Of a stretch of 64,000 bases of DNA, positions 11,666-24,300 are shown piece after piece. This DNA comes from Carnegiea gigantea (lineage: Eukaryota > Streptophyta > Magnoliopsida > Caryophyllales > Cactaceae). The stretch spans positions 134,501 through 198,500 of the forward strand of contig JAKOGI010000122.1 of the NCBI GenBank assembly GCA_029747015.1. Reading direction: 5' to 3'. A model generated the notes under the pieces. It had not been told where the DNA came from. It did no database searches and was given only the letters and a program-made list of their open reading frames with translations. Position 1 is the stretch's first letter, and each line of letters starts with the position of its first letter. The translations under genes and the position numbers were made by a program.

Positions 11666-12695
11666 TGTAATGCCCCAATAGTTAATCATGATTAAATTAA
11701 TCCCAAATCTGACATTATGCAGATAATTATAGTTATTCGGAACAATAAGTCGCGTAATTTTTTTGTGAAATGCCCATGTGTTATAAATATGTGATAATAC
11801 AGAATTTTCTTATAGTTGTAAAATGACAAATAATAGTGTGAATATATAAGGTTAATGAAATAAATTAAATTATGGTGTATCCGAGCCATACAGGAAAATT
11901 ACCAAGTCATAAAATTCTTCTTAATAATTAAGAATGAGGATGACAAATGGGAGGAAGCCAAATGCCATGAAATTAGAATGACACTAATTAAGTATTCCTA
12001 AAGTCAAGTGTCTTGACTCAATTACTCAGCAAAGGGATTGAAAAGGTAACCAATGAAAGATAAAACAAAACAAACAAACCAAAAAAAAAAAAAAATAGAG
12101 AGGGGGTCTCTGCGCAGGGGCCGAAGAGGAGAGCAGACCATGACCCCCTACCCATCCTCTGCCTGCTGTCTCTGCTCCCCTTTCTCTGAACCGGTCGACC
12201 ACCACCAGACATCGGCCAACGGCCGGCGTCTATCCCTCGCCGTCGTCGTCCAACTCGCCGGTCGTGTCTTCCTCTCTCTCGCTCACTCGCTCCCCCTCTC
12301 CTTCTCTCTGTTCTGGGTCGGCTTGCCCAACTAAAACAGGGCCTTGAGCCGCCCTGAGACTCATCACCACCGCCGGGAAATTACAGCACCGGCCACCCAC
12401 CTCCGCAGTTGCAGCCAGCGCCACCCTCACTCTGTAACCACCAAGGTAAAATCCTACCCACTTTCCTCCATTTTTCTTTAGTTCAAGCTTATAGATTTGC
12501 AGGGATAGTTTTAGTAAATGATGTTTTATTAGTGTTAATAAATTGAGCAGGTTGGGTTATTATTTGATTGATGTTGAAGTTAATTTGTTTGAATGAAGTT
12601 GGATTTACATTATTTGAATGGTGTTGGAGTTAATTTGTTGAATGAAGTTGGATTTACATTATTTGAATGGGGTTGGAATTAGTTGTTTGAATGGA

Positions 12696-13816
12696 GTTGG
12701 ATTTAACTTGTTTGAAAGATATTGGAGTTAGATTTTTTGGATGAGTTGGGAATGGAGTTGATAAAAGTTGGATTCTCAGAAGCTGTGGAGGTAAAGTTAG
12801 TATAAGTTTGTGTATTAAACTAATCAAAAGGATTATCATTAAGCCATGAGATTGAAAAACTGAGTAACTTTGACAAAATGGGGTTAGGAGTGGATAAGAG
12901 AGGGTGCTTGATTGAAAAACTGTGTAAACCATGAGATTTTGGCATCAATTTGAGGAATTACAAGTATAGAAAACAAAGGGGTAAATGAATTCTTGCTATA
13001 GTGAGAAATGGAGGGAAAAAGAGAGGAGATTAAAGGTTATGATTTCCTAAAAGTTTACATGAATGAGGTTATAAAACCAAAAAGAAGTGTAATTGGAAGA
13101 AAATCTCCAGGAGAAATTAACGATACATGCCAATAATGATATAAAGTGGCTATATGATTAAGTAAAGGTTAAAGGGAGGTTATCATAGTACTCATGTTAG
13201 CCGAGAGCTCATACAAGGGTTAGTCAAGTTAGTTAATCAATAAGGGGGTTAATTAAAAGATTTGGAGTTGGATTTAAATTGTTTGAAAGATCTTGGAGTT
13301 AGATTTTTTAGCTAAAGTGGGAATGGAGTTGATAAAATTTGGATTGTTAGAAGCTATGGAAGTAAAGTTAGTATAAGTTAGTGTATTAAACTAATCAAAA
13401 GAGTTATGATTAAGCTTTGACAAAATGGGGTTAGGAGTGGATAAGAAAGGGATGCTTGATTGAAAAATTGTGTAAACCATGAGATTTTGATATCAATTTG
13501 AGGGAATTACAAGTATGGAAAATAAAGGGGTAAATGAATTCTTGATATAGTAAGAAAGGGAGGGGAAAAGAGAGGAGATTAAAGGTTATGATTTCCCAAA
13601 AGTTTACATGAATGAGGTTATAAAACCAAAAAGAAGTGTAATTGGAAGAAAATCTCCAGGAAAAATTAACAATACATGCCAATAATGATGTAAAGTGGCT
13701 ATATGATTAAGTAAAGGTTAAAGGGAGGTTATCATAGTACTCATGTTAGCCGAGAGCTCGTACAAGGGTTAGTCAAGTTAGTTAATCAATAGGGGGGCTA
13801 ATTAAAAGATTTAGAG
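12696..13816 (+). repeat. 571 bp tandem duplication private to the 3' LTR
   Basis: The sequence from GTTGGATTTAACTTG (about 12696) to GATTTGGAG (13266) is repeated from 13267 to about 13816. The 5' LTR has a single copy (about 4015-4560). The junction lies at the shared GGAG, which suggests microhomology- or slippage-mediated duplication after insertion. The first copy has an extra piece of about 23 bp at 12844-12866. Confidence 0.88.
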
Positions 13817-14072
13817 GGTGGAAGTTCATAAGTAACTAAGCTAAGTGTCTAAGGAAGGTTACGTAATCTCTCAATTAAGTTGGAATTTTCAAGAACAGGA
13901 CTCAAAATTCTAGAAGGATCAGCTTTGTGAAAGCGAGGGAAAGGAAAGGAAAGGAATATGGCTATTACTTATTGCAATTCAAACAAAAAAACAAAGAAGG
14001 GAGGAAAGACCCATAAGACGTTCCCGAATCAGAGCTTGTAATCTTAACCCTTCTTCATGTAAATTGTGATAA

Positions 14073-14074
<2 letters not shown>

Positions 14075-14133
<59 letters not shown>
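14075..14133. repeat. (TA)n microsatellite in the 3' LTR
   Basis: About 58 bp of TA repeats at a site where the 5' LTR has only AACCAAATAGG (about 4818). The array therefore grew in this LTR after insertion. Confidence 0.95.
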
Positions 14134-14135
<2 letters not shown>

Positions 14136-15075
14136 GCATCAATGAATAAAGATTTACTTGAGTAAGTGACTCTAGACACGGGATTGGAATTGAATCGCAC
14201 AAAAAGAAATGAAAAAAAAAAGGGAAACTAGCTCTTTTCCAAGTACGTTATTGCTTGTGCCCTTCAAAGACGTTTAAATATACGTTATTTAATATTAACA
14301 AAATTTTATTTGGCCATTGGAACCTTTAGGACCATTTCAGTATTCATTGTTTAATAAGCCATGTTCATCGTTTATAAGTGTCTGCTAGCAAAATTCATTG
14401 TTGGGTTCATCCCCTTAAACGGAAAATTCACAATTTATTTTTATTGTCATTGCTGCTACTCATAGATATAGGGTCCTAATCTAGGCCAAAGAATTAATTA
14501 TTAATCATTTATTTAGTCAAATGCTTCTTAAAGGATATTTGTAAACATAGTTCTAACAGTTGGGTGCGCACTTACTGACTCCTGCAAAAGCCTGTTTAAC
14601 TGTACAAGGATAATGTATAGAGTAATCGCTCATTTTCTATGGTTTTGGTGTTTTCAAACTGCTTTAGGGAAGAAGAAATGATCGGCAATCAAGCGAGAAA
14701 CCCAAGGAAGCTGAAGGAAGCGAAGGGCCCGGGAGATGTGGGCCTGGGTAGCAGATGTTAATTTCCCTCACCTGATTAAATATTTTGCGGATGTATTTTT
14801 CTTTAGGTTGCTGATAAATGTTGCACAGAATGTAAATTCATTTTGGACTACGTATAACATTGTGTGGTTTGACTTGTAATAATACAGTGATAAGTTAAAC
14901 CCGAGCTTGTTGATGTAATACACCCTGTGAGCTACCTTCTAGTCACTTTTAGTTCTCATAAATAACCTTGTCCCTAAGGGAGGGCGGTAATGCCCTGACT
15001 GCATAGTGCTTTCCGTTGCCTTATTCTTATTAAAGTTGGTAATGAAAGGATATGTGGTTGGGGTGTTACAAACAT

Positions 15076-15856
15076 AGTCCTACAAAATAGTTTTAATAAA
15101 GTATAAGGTATCTACTATTACTGTGATAATCTCTTTCAAAAATAAATGGTGCCAGTGATATATAATATAAAGAAAAATTAAGGTACATAGTGCAATTTTT
15201 CTATGGAAAACCATTATGAGGTTCCTTATTCTGAAAATATTGACACTTCAACTGATTAAATTATATACAATTACATACAATCGTGAAATTGTTGCAGGTA
15301 AAAAATGTGAATATATGTATTTCCACTATACATTTGGATATGCTTTAAAAAAGTATGCATGTTGGAGGACGATATTGTTATTTTACTTTTTGTATTTTAA
15401 ACTTGGATTTCAGCTCACAAATCGAATAATTTGAGAAAATGGGGCCTCACGTTTGAGTTTTTTAACCTTTATCTTTCCTTTTTTTTTTTGTAGGAACCTT
15501 TATCTTTCTGGTTTCAGCGTCAATTATTTGTATCGTGGATTCTCTATTGAGATATGTTTGTCAGTTTGTGATCTTTTTTTCCTTCGCTGCTGACTATTGA
15601 TCTTTTTCTTTTTTGTTATAAACACTTTGGGCCATTGGTCAAGCGCTATGTCTATCTAGGGGACCCATGGTGGCACCTTTTTGTCCCCCAGAGCAAACGA
15701 CTTGCCATCAAACGCTGAACTTTGTAAAATAAGACGATATTCTCACTGCAACCAGCAAGACCACCACATAGCTGTTGGCTTTTAATTCTTTTTTTTTTTT
15801 GTGGAAGCAATTCCCTATATAAGAAGTTATTCATTCTATATTTTGTGATCACTACT
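15076..15856. other. Intergenic; probable promoter of the small gene at its right end
   Basis: No gene is recognised. A TATA box, CTATATAAG, lies at about 15814-15822, roughly 35-70 bp before the two candidate ATGs at 15857 and 15887 of the next gene. Poly-T tracts occur at about 15480 and 15790. Confidence 0.45.
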
Positions 15857-15886
15857 ATGCCTTATGTGAACAAAAATAACGAAAAA

Positions 15887-16699
15887 ATGAACCCAAAATT
15901 CTTTGTGTGGCTCCTCATCTTTCTCTCTCTAGCCTTGCTCAACTCAGCCTCCAAACCCACTTGAATTTCCATCAGAGTTTTCTCAAATCTAGAAGGTGCA
16001 CATCTCTTCCTCTTCTTCTCTCTTCCCTTTTGTTTTTTTTTTTTGGGGGGGGGGGTTGGGGAGAGCTTGTACACTGTGAGTCACATATGAATGTACTTGG
16101 GATTTTAAAACCAATCATCAGGTCTTTGATAATAATCTTCAAATATTACTATATAGTAAAGCTGACATCTATATATCATCTCGTTCATCTTCTTTAGAAG
16201 AAATCTTGAATTTCAAATGATGTTAAGCCTTCTTGTAAAAATTTTTGTAAGGTTATCCTCAATGAGTGAAAAGAAACACTCAAGATCATATTTTGACACC
16301 CCATTGACGATTTTTTACATTATTGTTATTGTTGTTACTATCATTATTAATTATCACTGTTACGACTAAAAAAAATTTTATTTTATTAGCACAGGTGACA
16401 AAGAAACAAAGTCAAGCCAAGTACAAGCCGAAGAGCAAATAATCCCAGTTGATCAAAATACAGCATGCGGAAGTGGTGGTGATTGTGAAGGAAATCATAA
16501 GGTTTATTTTGGATTGAAGAAATCTGGTGGACGAGGGCCGGGAGGGGGAGGGCCAAGGGGCGCCGGTGGCAGTGGGGCCAATGTTAAACATGTTCGTCCA
16601 CAGGGTTCCGGCAAGAATGACGCAAATTCCTTTAGATTTTCAACTGAATTTTATTCCCTTTTTTTCCTTTTAACGATTGTCTGTAGTCTGCTCTATTGA
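15887..16699 (+). pseudogene. Small two-exon gene for a secreted glycine-rich peptide precursor, with one in-frame TGA
   Basis: Exon 1 (15887-15995) encodes a strong signal peptide: MNPKF, then a hydrophobic WLLIFLSLALL core and an NSAS cleavage-like end. An in-frame upstream ATG at 15857 is also possible. The intron is 15996-16394 (GTGCAC to CACAG). Exon 2 (16395-16699) joins in phase 1 and encodes a polar region, a glycine/proline/arginine-rich stretch (GGRGPGGGGPRG), a basic linker and a hydrophobic end (FYSLFFLLTIVCSLLY) like a GPI-attachment or membrane tail. The length would be 137 residues. The only defect is a TGA at 15962-15964 (codon 26), immediately after the signal peptide. I do not recognise the family. 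It is either a recent pseudogene, a sequence error, or my exon 1 boundary is wrong. The intron contains a T11-G9 run. Confidence 0.55.
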
Positions 16700-17779
16700 T
16701 TACATTTCTGTTTTGTGAGTCGGAGATGGACCAATGAAATACCTAGCTGGAAAATCATGTGAGCCAATTTTTTTATTATTATTTCAGGCAATGAGTTTAT
16801 TCCATTAGGCTACTATTTAAGGCAATTCAATGGGGCCGTTGGCCAACTGAGGTAGGAGACTAGTGTTGACAAGCTTAGCCATAGAAGGCCTGTTAACCAT
16901 CCCTTAATCACCAAATAAGGGGATTGATGCCCTTGGGATTCTTCTCGGGTACCCGGACGACAAAGAGCTACAACATTGAATAAGGTGACGTCTCATCGGC
17001 AATGATGTAGTGACCGGGTACATTGATCTTGCATTCCCAAGCGCTCAGAGGCTTTGCATAATGAGCACAACTTATAGTGACTGTTCTATGTAAGTAATTT
17101 TTTTTGTCACTACTCATTTTCTTACACGCTTCTTATGATCTGCAGAGAGATAGAGTAATTTTGAAAAGATCTTTTTGGCATCTTGAATTTAATAGCGAGA
17201 GCTACCAATTATGCTAAGCATTAATTGAATTAGTTTCTTCCCCCCTTTCGGAGGATTTAAGAATAAATCGGTCATTTAAATTTGAACACTCTTGAATACA
17301 AGTTGTTTGACCTCAAGTGGCCAATCCTCTAACCAAGTTGCACATGTAAAAAAATAAGAAGTCCAGCTAAAGAAGGGGCAACCAATTGACCGTCTTGAAA
17401 ATAAATTGAAATCTCCAATAACAAAACTCCGTCGCCTGTATGCAATGCAACACTCCAAAGTCAGACAACTCATTGGAGAGATTCTTAAGCAAGTACAAAT
17501 TTCAACTACCTTACTGGCTCCCTCTGGCATGCAGAAGTAAAATGTACCAAGAGCTATATTTTTCAGGGTTCAATGGGCCATGGCTTTAGTTAACAACAGC
17601 CATGAGCTGGAGCCTAGAAAGAGCATCTTCTCACCACCCTCTGCTCACCCTTGGAGTGAGCAGTCCAGCTACCGAGGTCCCTCAACATGTGCGTAGACCA
17701 CCCACCGAGGTAGGTCACATCATGTTTTTACAACCCAGAGACTCATACAAGATGTGAAACTGACAACTGGCCATATTCA
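16700..17779. other. Region between the two host genes, including the 3' flank of the methyltransferase gene
   Basis: The 17276-17530 minus frame (84 aa) has no recognised domain. The 3' UTR of the RlmN-like gene must lie just below 17780. It contains a perfect 8 bp stem with a 7-base loop (CTGCTCAC / GTGAGCAG) at 17641-17663. Confidence 0.4.
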
Positions 17780-18022
17780 TCAAAGATGAAGATCTTCAAT
17801 GTCTGCCAAAAGGCCAGCATTTCCTGCTGACTTTCCATCTCCTTGGTTGACAACCAGCTGACCACAGGCACCACTAATGTCCTGACCCATCTCCTTGCGA
17901 ACTGTTGTCCGGATGTTGTACTTCTCTCTCAGAACTATCTGGAAACACTTCACTTTTGCATCACTGCTCGTTCTAAATTGGCTTAGATTGCCAACAGGAT
18001 TGAAAGGTATCAGGTTTACAAC
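17780..18022 (-). CDS. rlmN-like: RlmN-like gene, exon 8 (C-terminal cysteine and stop)
   Basis: Encodes residues 293-372 ([11 protein letters not shown] to LADIEDLHL). Cys345 in GACGQL corresponds to the cysteine that is transiently methylated and then forms the covalent adduct with the target adenosine. The stop is TGA at 17780-17782. Confidence 0.95.
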   Translation of the reverse strand, partial: VVNLIPFNPVGNLSQFRTSSDAKVKCFQIVLREKYNIRTTVRKEMGQDISGACGQLVVNQGDGKSAGNAGLLADIEDLHL

Positions 18023-18322
18023 CTACAAATTTACAAAGCAGATGTGAACATTCGAGACAGAGCAAGAATGCTACTCACATCATTACAAGTGTCCATCCTC
18101 ATTGGGTGCCCAGGAATCAAACTCAACCCTTTCTGTGAAAACAGTCATTTCAGACTAAGATGAAGGTTCAAGTGTCCATAGATGTGCTAATGTCTCACAC
18201 AAGTACTTGTGTTGAGAGCAATCTAACGGAATATAGTTTGCTTTTGCTTCAGCATCTTTATGAAACCTACAAGGACCAATGACCGTATAGAGTTTGCATA
18301 ACATGTCAATACTACCCTCTCC

Positions 18323-18357
<35 letters not shown>

Positions 18358-21300
18358 AAAAAAAGAACTTAAAAAAATCCTCAAGTCCAATCTTTGCCGC
18401 GACAGAAAGCGCAGCACCTGAGTTGAACGTGAAACTATTGAGAGAACATTAACACAACATGACAGAAGCAAATTAGACCCGAATACCACAGGAAACTGAA
18501 ACCACACTTCAATATATTATGAACTTAATCCACAGCACCATTATGTATGCATCATCTCCAAGGTTGGAGAAAAGAGCAAAACATGAGGAATGTCAACAAA
18601 TGAAATTTGTTGTGACCATTCAACCCTCCTTTACCCATCAAAAAATCAATCATCAAGTGGTTCTAAATCTCTGCATGAGTACAAGAGATGTCTTCATGCA
18701 CCACAAATATCTAAGCGCAAGCAGCACCCTGATGGTTTAAGAAGAAATGGTGAAGAATGCATGCCCAGATTATATGATTTGACAAGGTTGCTTACGCCAA
18801 GAATATGTGTTCACAGCAGGAGCATATGTACTCAAGAGGTGGTCATGTTCGGAAAAATGGCATTCTCATCCCTTTGTAAAAACTTAAGGCGGGTCTGAAT
18901 CGCACGGTGTCAGTAAACATCACTCGTTTATAGGTAAAGGCACTTCCTCCCTCAACTCCAGTTAACCATGATATTTGCACATGCATTTTTTTGGTTTTTG
19001 GGGGGGGGGGGGGATGGACTTATGGTGTCCTGTAAGGATGAGCTACCTGGGGCTTTCTTACTCCACGCGGAAAGGGGGGGGGCGTATGGTCCAAAATATG
19101 TGGCCAGAAAATATTTCAACAGACTGAAAACACCATATGTGGCAGCTTTTAAAGGACATAAAAACTGACCACTTCCAACGTCTCCAGCAATTTGCCAAGC
19201 TGGTGAGCATGCTCCTCTTCATCATTCACACCATCAAGCATTATATATTCAATAAAAATTTTCTGTTGGCTAGATCCCAAAGCCAGATGCAGGAGAGAGA
19301 GACACATCATGTAAAAGAGAGAATTCAAGACATTAGTTCTCTATGATGCTAAACACAACACAGATACCCAAAACAGGAAATGAGAAACCAGCAATACCTA
19401 TTCCACTGATATGAATGAAGTGCATCCATAAGCTTCCCCAAAGGAAATGCCCTGGCAGCTGGCATAATTTGGCAACGGATTTCTTGAACCGGTGCATGAA
19501 GTGACACTGCCAGATTAAGATTAGGAAGATCACATTGAAGCTTGTTGATTGCAGGTATAATTCCAACCTGCAAGTTTTTCAATGCAATAAAAACACTCCA
19601 AATTCATCACAATGAGCCTGTAGGTCTTTTCAATAATTCTGCCACACATTAAAACCAGAGGCCATCAAAATTCTCTCACTAAATGCCGGAATGAAATATT
19701 TAGTTCTATCTTGAGATTCAAAATGAAATTAAAAAGGGCCATATATGAAAGTGGCATGTCTTCATTGAGGGACAACCAGAGCTAGGGGTGTTCATCGGTC
19801 CAGGACCGGACCGGACCGGCTGGACCGAGGACCGAAAATTTGCCAGACCCTGGACCGAGAATTTGCCAGACCCTGGACCGAGGACCGGACCGGTCTGGAG
19901 TCGGTCCTAGACCGAACCGGTCCGGTCAGAACCCGGACCGGACCGACTCCAGACCGGTCCTCTGGCAGCACTGCGCCACAACCCTCCTGATTGAACTAAT
20001 TGAAGTTCTAAATTTCTCATTCTTCAACAAAAGCAGTAGACCAACAAACCTGCTCACTTACACCAAAACCAATAAACTTTAATACATGACCAACTACACC
20101 ATAAATTCACAAATTCACAATCAACCCCTAAACCATAAATCCAACAAACACAAGAACCCTATCCAACAAACACACGAACGAATGAAAGAGAAAGAGAGAA
20201 AGTCATTATCAATGTTCCTGGACCAATGAACACCCCTATTCACAAGCTACTAACCAAATCAAATTCACAAAACCCTAGAACAAATTCACAAAATCGGAAA
20301 ACCCTAGAAAAGCAAATTAAAACCCTAACTAACACAATCAACGAATCCAAGCATGAAGCTGAAGCTTACCTCCACCAACTGAACAAAGACCAAGAGAAGA
20401 TCAGGATTCAGAAATAGAAGAAGAGCAGAAGACACCAAATGAGCGCGAGTGAGTGAGAAGAAGGCCAGAAGCAGTTTGTCCAGCAAGGCAGCAAGGAGCC
20501 AAGGAAGAAGGAGACGAGAAGGGAACCGCCTCACTGCAACTGCCGCCGGCCAGCGAGCGCTGAGCACCAAGAACCAAGAAGGGCAGCAGAAGAGAAGGGA
20601 ACGGATGAGAAGGAGGAGGAGTAGAAGCCGACTGTCGCTCGAAACGGATGAGAAGTGAATTAGATTTAGCCTTTTGGAGATTTAGCCGGAAATTTTTTTT
20701 AAAAAAAAAGAATCCCGGTCGGTCCGGTCCACGAGCCGGTCCACCCAGTCCAGGACCGGAGCGGACCGAAGGCCGAAAACAGGAAAGGAAAGGACCGATG
20801 ACCGGACCGAAAAGCCTCGGTCCAGTCCGGTCCGGTTTTCAATCCGGTCCGGTCCTGGACCATTTAATGAACAGCCCTAACCAGAGTCAAACAAAGACAA
20901 TATAAACAAAGATTCCATAAAGGATGCAGCCAAAAATCAGTCAAGAGGTTCCATACCGTAGAAACAGTGATTCTCCTCGGTGACAATTGAAATGGTGATC
21001 TTGTCATCATACGAACAGCTTCCACCAATGCTAAGTAGTTATTCAGTGGTTCCCCCATTCCCTGTTGATAATATAAATCATCAAAAGCAATGAACATACT
21101 TCTGCTAAGACTCCCAACTAGTGGGGATTGATCATGGGGAAACTTCAGGAGATGCTAAAAGTTTCAGTCACTTGTAATGGGAAGAGCCAGTTGACAAATA
21201 TACTAACCTTATAACAGAACACAAAAGACAAGCATCTTGGGGCAAGCAAGATTTAGCTCATCTCCAGCTCATCAAGAACATTACTTTCTAAAGAAGTTTG

Positions 21301-24300
21301 TATGCCCTACCATTATGATAGTGGACTTTAGGACAGAGATCCCTTTGTCCATATTTTCCAGCCTCCTCACTGTCTCTTCCACTGGCATGTTATTTCCGTC
21401 CTTTCTTGCCTGTCTCTCGTAGCTACTAGTTTTTAGTACTGGTCATTGTTATTTTGGTTTTTTCTCGCTTCCACTGTCTTTATTAGCTCCACTCAAATTT
21501 GTTGCAAACATTTTTTGATGGAATGACAAAATATACTTGACAATAGCTCATGATTCTCGACTTTATTAGAAGTAATATGAGCATCTCACATCTCAAATAC
21601 CATCAAGTAATTCTTATACTAGTAAATCATCACCCACAGCTCAAACGATGCAAAATTCAACATAGATAGCATTCATAGAACCTTTCATAGCCATGGCAAC
21701 TCATGGGATTTAGTAGTCAGATTTCCTCTCTTACACTCACAGAAAAATTTTAGCAGATCAACAAGATACTTGACAATACCTCATGTGTCTCCACTTTATT
21801 AATAATAACACAAAATAGTATTATGTAGGGCCGAATATACAGCAAAAGTGTACCAAATTACATTCAATTTGCCATATATATTATGAATAACACTTCGAGG
21901 AAACACACGTGCACCAATGGTGCAGTACTCACCGTCCAAGTGGGAGGTTAGGGGTTCAAATCCCACTACTTGGAAGGATTAGCTTACCCCTTCCTCCTAG
22001 CAAGTGGAAACTTACCTTTCATTAAACAAAATAAAAAACTGAAAAAAGAAAGTAAATTATGAATAACACTTCAAGATATAAACAATACTTGGTAATTGGT
22101 ATATAAAAACATAGTAGAATTTAAAAGTAGCGTAGGTTGAAATGTCTAGATTTCCCATGAAAGAAAACATTGTTACTGCAGTATATATAGACTTATCAAG
22201 TAAAGTCCTCCCCTAAGATACGACAACCATCGACTTCCTCCAGCAGTTGCAAGATGAATTCTACGAACCCCTTACTTTTCCTAAATGCTCAAAATAATAG
22301 TTTGTTGAATATATGACCAGAACTCAGTTCACTCAACAATTCAAAGTAACGAATGAAGAAACAAGAGAAGTGCAATAGCTGGAGATAATATTTAATCAAC
22401 AATAAGCACTAAAAGCCACTTCATAACATAACTAGCAAAATCCTCTTCAATTTATAGAGGAAAATCTCGAGTTCTATGTGGTTGCTTCGAGCTAAATTGT
22501 TGTGATATAATTACCCATTATTCTGCTAATTGCTCACCCACTAAACATAAAACCAGAAATTAATAGGTATAGGCACAAAACTGTTAAGCTTCAACAAAAC
22601 GTGAAATTACAAGCAAAACATAGGGTAAGAACCAGCCACTCGCACAAAGCTTTCAACAATAGAAAATATTCCCCCTAAAATCTCCATCTCGACAATGTAA
22701 TATAATCAATTTGAAGACTGGTTCAAACATTTTGGGAGAAACAATAAGAAAATATTATGTTATAGATTATGGCATATTTCGTATAAATTGATGATTCCTT
22801 CGGATGGTATGTAACCAAAGGTTACTGGAGATTATATAAGTGGAAATCAATCAATTTAATAAAAGTTAGAAAATAAATTTTTAATTACAATTTTTCCAAC
22901 GAACCCCCACATGATTTAAAATTTATGAACGCAAAACAAGAGTATAAATACTTAATTAAATAATACAGCAATTATGTATATTACTACGTAATGGGTGTGA
23001 GGCATACTTCGGTTTGAACCTACACATAATGTTAATGAATTTCAACATGAGGTAGAATTAGTGAACTTGTATCTTGAACAAAGATTCTTTTGGTCAAGTC
23101 TCTACTACACACATTCAATAAAGGGATTATTTCATCAATTCTGTCAGAAGGATGAGTGTCAATGGGCACAGTATCTTGTCTTCATCTCGTAACTGCTATT
23201 TATGATTAGCTCATATCCTCATAGTGGTGATCCCACCTCACACCAACTAAGTTAGCCTCCAAAGGGTGATTTGTGACAACCACTTCCCATATATCTCTAT
23301 CTTTGGTAAGAGTAATCATGGATCATGCTTACTAGTTTTCAAAGTTAAGAGCCGAAGGTCAAGCCACTATAAATAATTCAAACTTATAATCGTTGCAACC
23401 TCCAAATAGTATTCCATCCTAGGAGTGGAACTCAAGATTCCCTGCAAAAGATTTAATATTTTTTTAGTTCATCCATTCAAGAGATCATCATACCTTTGAA
23501 AACATGTGTCCATTGAAGTGACTATCTATGGACCTCAGCTCCAAATAAGGAAAAACAAGAGTATCCATTGAAGTGACTATCTATGCACTTCAGCTCCAAA
23601 CTGGGAAAAATAAGAGTAAGAGTACCAAAAGAAACTGAAGGGTGAACTAAAAGTGCACTATAACTTTTTGCGAAGAATCCCGGATTCCACTGTTATGATG
23701 AAGTGCTCTTTGGTGCTACAACGATTATAAGGTTTAGCGATTATAAGGTTTAGTGGTTTATAGTGGCTTGACCATATGAAAAGTAGTAAGCATAGGACTC
23801 AAGATAACTCTTGGTGAACCAAAGGCATATGTTTACAGGGTGGTAGCCACACATGAGGCTCACCTAACTGATATTGGGTATAAGCTAATGTCTAATAACA
23901 CTCGTGAGACAAGAAACAGTGCACATGGCTGTATGGCGCCCCTTGGACAAAACTAATGAAATAATTACATAGCGTGTGTGAGGCAACTAGAGCCGTAGCC
24001 AAAGAAATCTTAGTTCAAGACGTGAGTTCACCATTTTCTCTCATGTTGAAACTCACTAACACTAAGTGTACCACAAGGTACCTTACTTTATTAAGTTAGA
24101 TTTTTGTTTAACCCATTTTTAGTTTATATTTTTAACCCATTTTTAGTTTATATTTTTAAATCATGCGAAGGATTGTTGAAAATATTATGATCTAAAATTC
24201 ATTTTCTAGCTTTTTTTAATTGTTTGCTTCTCACCTATACAATCGGTAGTGACCTTTCTTACTTACCACCTCTTAGGGCAGGCTCAATTTATACAAATCA

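Larger units (their letters stand above)
2986..15070 (+). mobile_element. Ty3/gypsy Tekay-type chromovirus, inactive, 12.1 kb
   Basis: The LTRs begin TGTAATGCCCC and end GTTGCA or GTTACA. Flanking pentamers are AAAAT (2981-2985) and AACAT (15071-15075), a probable TSD with one mutation. Between the LTRs come a tRNA-Met-type primer site, a long leader with an extra acidic ORF, then gag, protease, reverse transcriptase, RNase H, integrase and a C-terminal chromodomain, and a polypurine tract. The order and the chromodomain context place it in the chromoviruses, most like Tekay/Del. Every domain has stops or frameshifts. The LTRs differ at roughly one site in ten by eye and carry large indels, so the insertion is old and not autonomous. 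Confidence 0.93.
11666..15070 (+). repeat. 3' LTR of the Tekay element (3405 bp)
   Basis: It is colinear with 2986-5766 but 624 bp longer. The extra length is mostly a 571 bp tandem duplication (12696-13266 and 13267-13816) and a TA microsatellite. It starts TGTAATGCCCC and ends GGTGTTACA. The GC-rich island and its splice-donor-like CCAAGGTAAAA recur at about 12108-12450. Confidence 0.92.

Noticed and set aside
18223..18507. Minus-strand ORF with a polyglycine run
   Set aside because: Glycines come from the C32 homopolymer; it lies in intron 7 of the RlmN-like gene.
18519..18898. Two plus-strand ORFs of 73 and 102 residues
   Set aside because: They lie inside intron 7, opposite the gene, with no domain or codon signal.
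20449..20905. Basic Arg/Ser-rich ORFs resembling an RS-domain protein
   Set aside because: They arise from purine-rich and GGTCC-repeat DNA of the hAT element.
21917..21965. Possible tRNA gene (A-box-like and B-box sequences)
   Set aside because: No cloverleaf, and the unit is flanked by a 17 bp duplication with an A-rich tail; it is a SINE.
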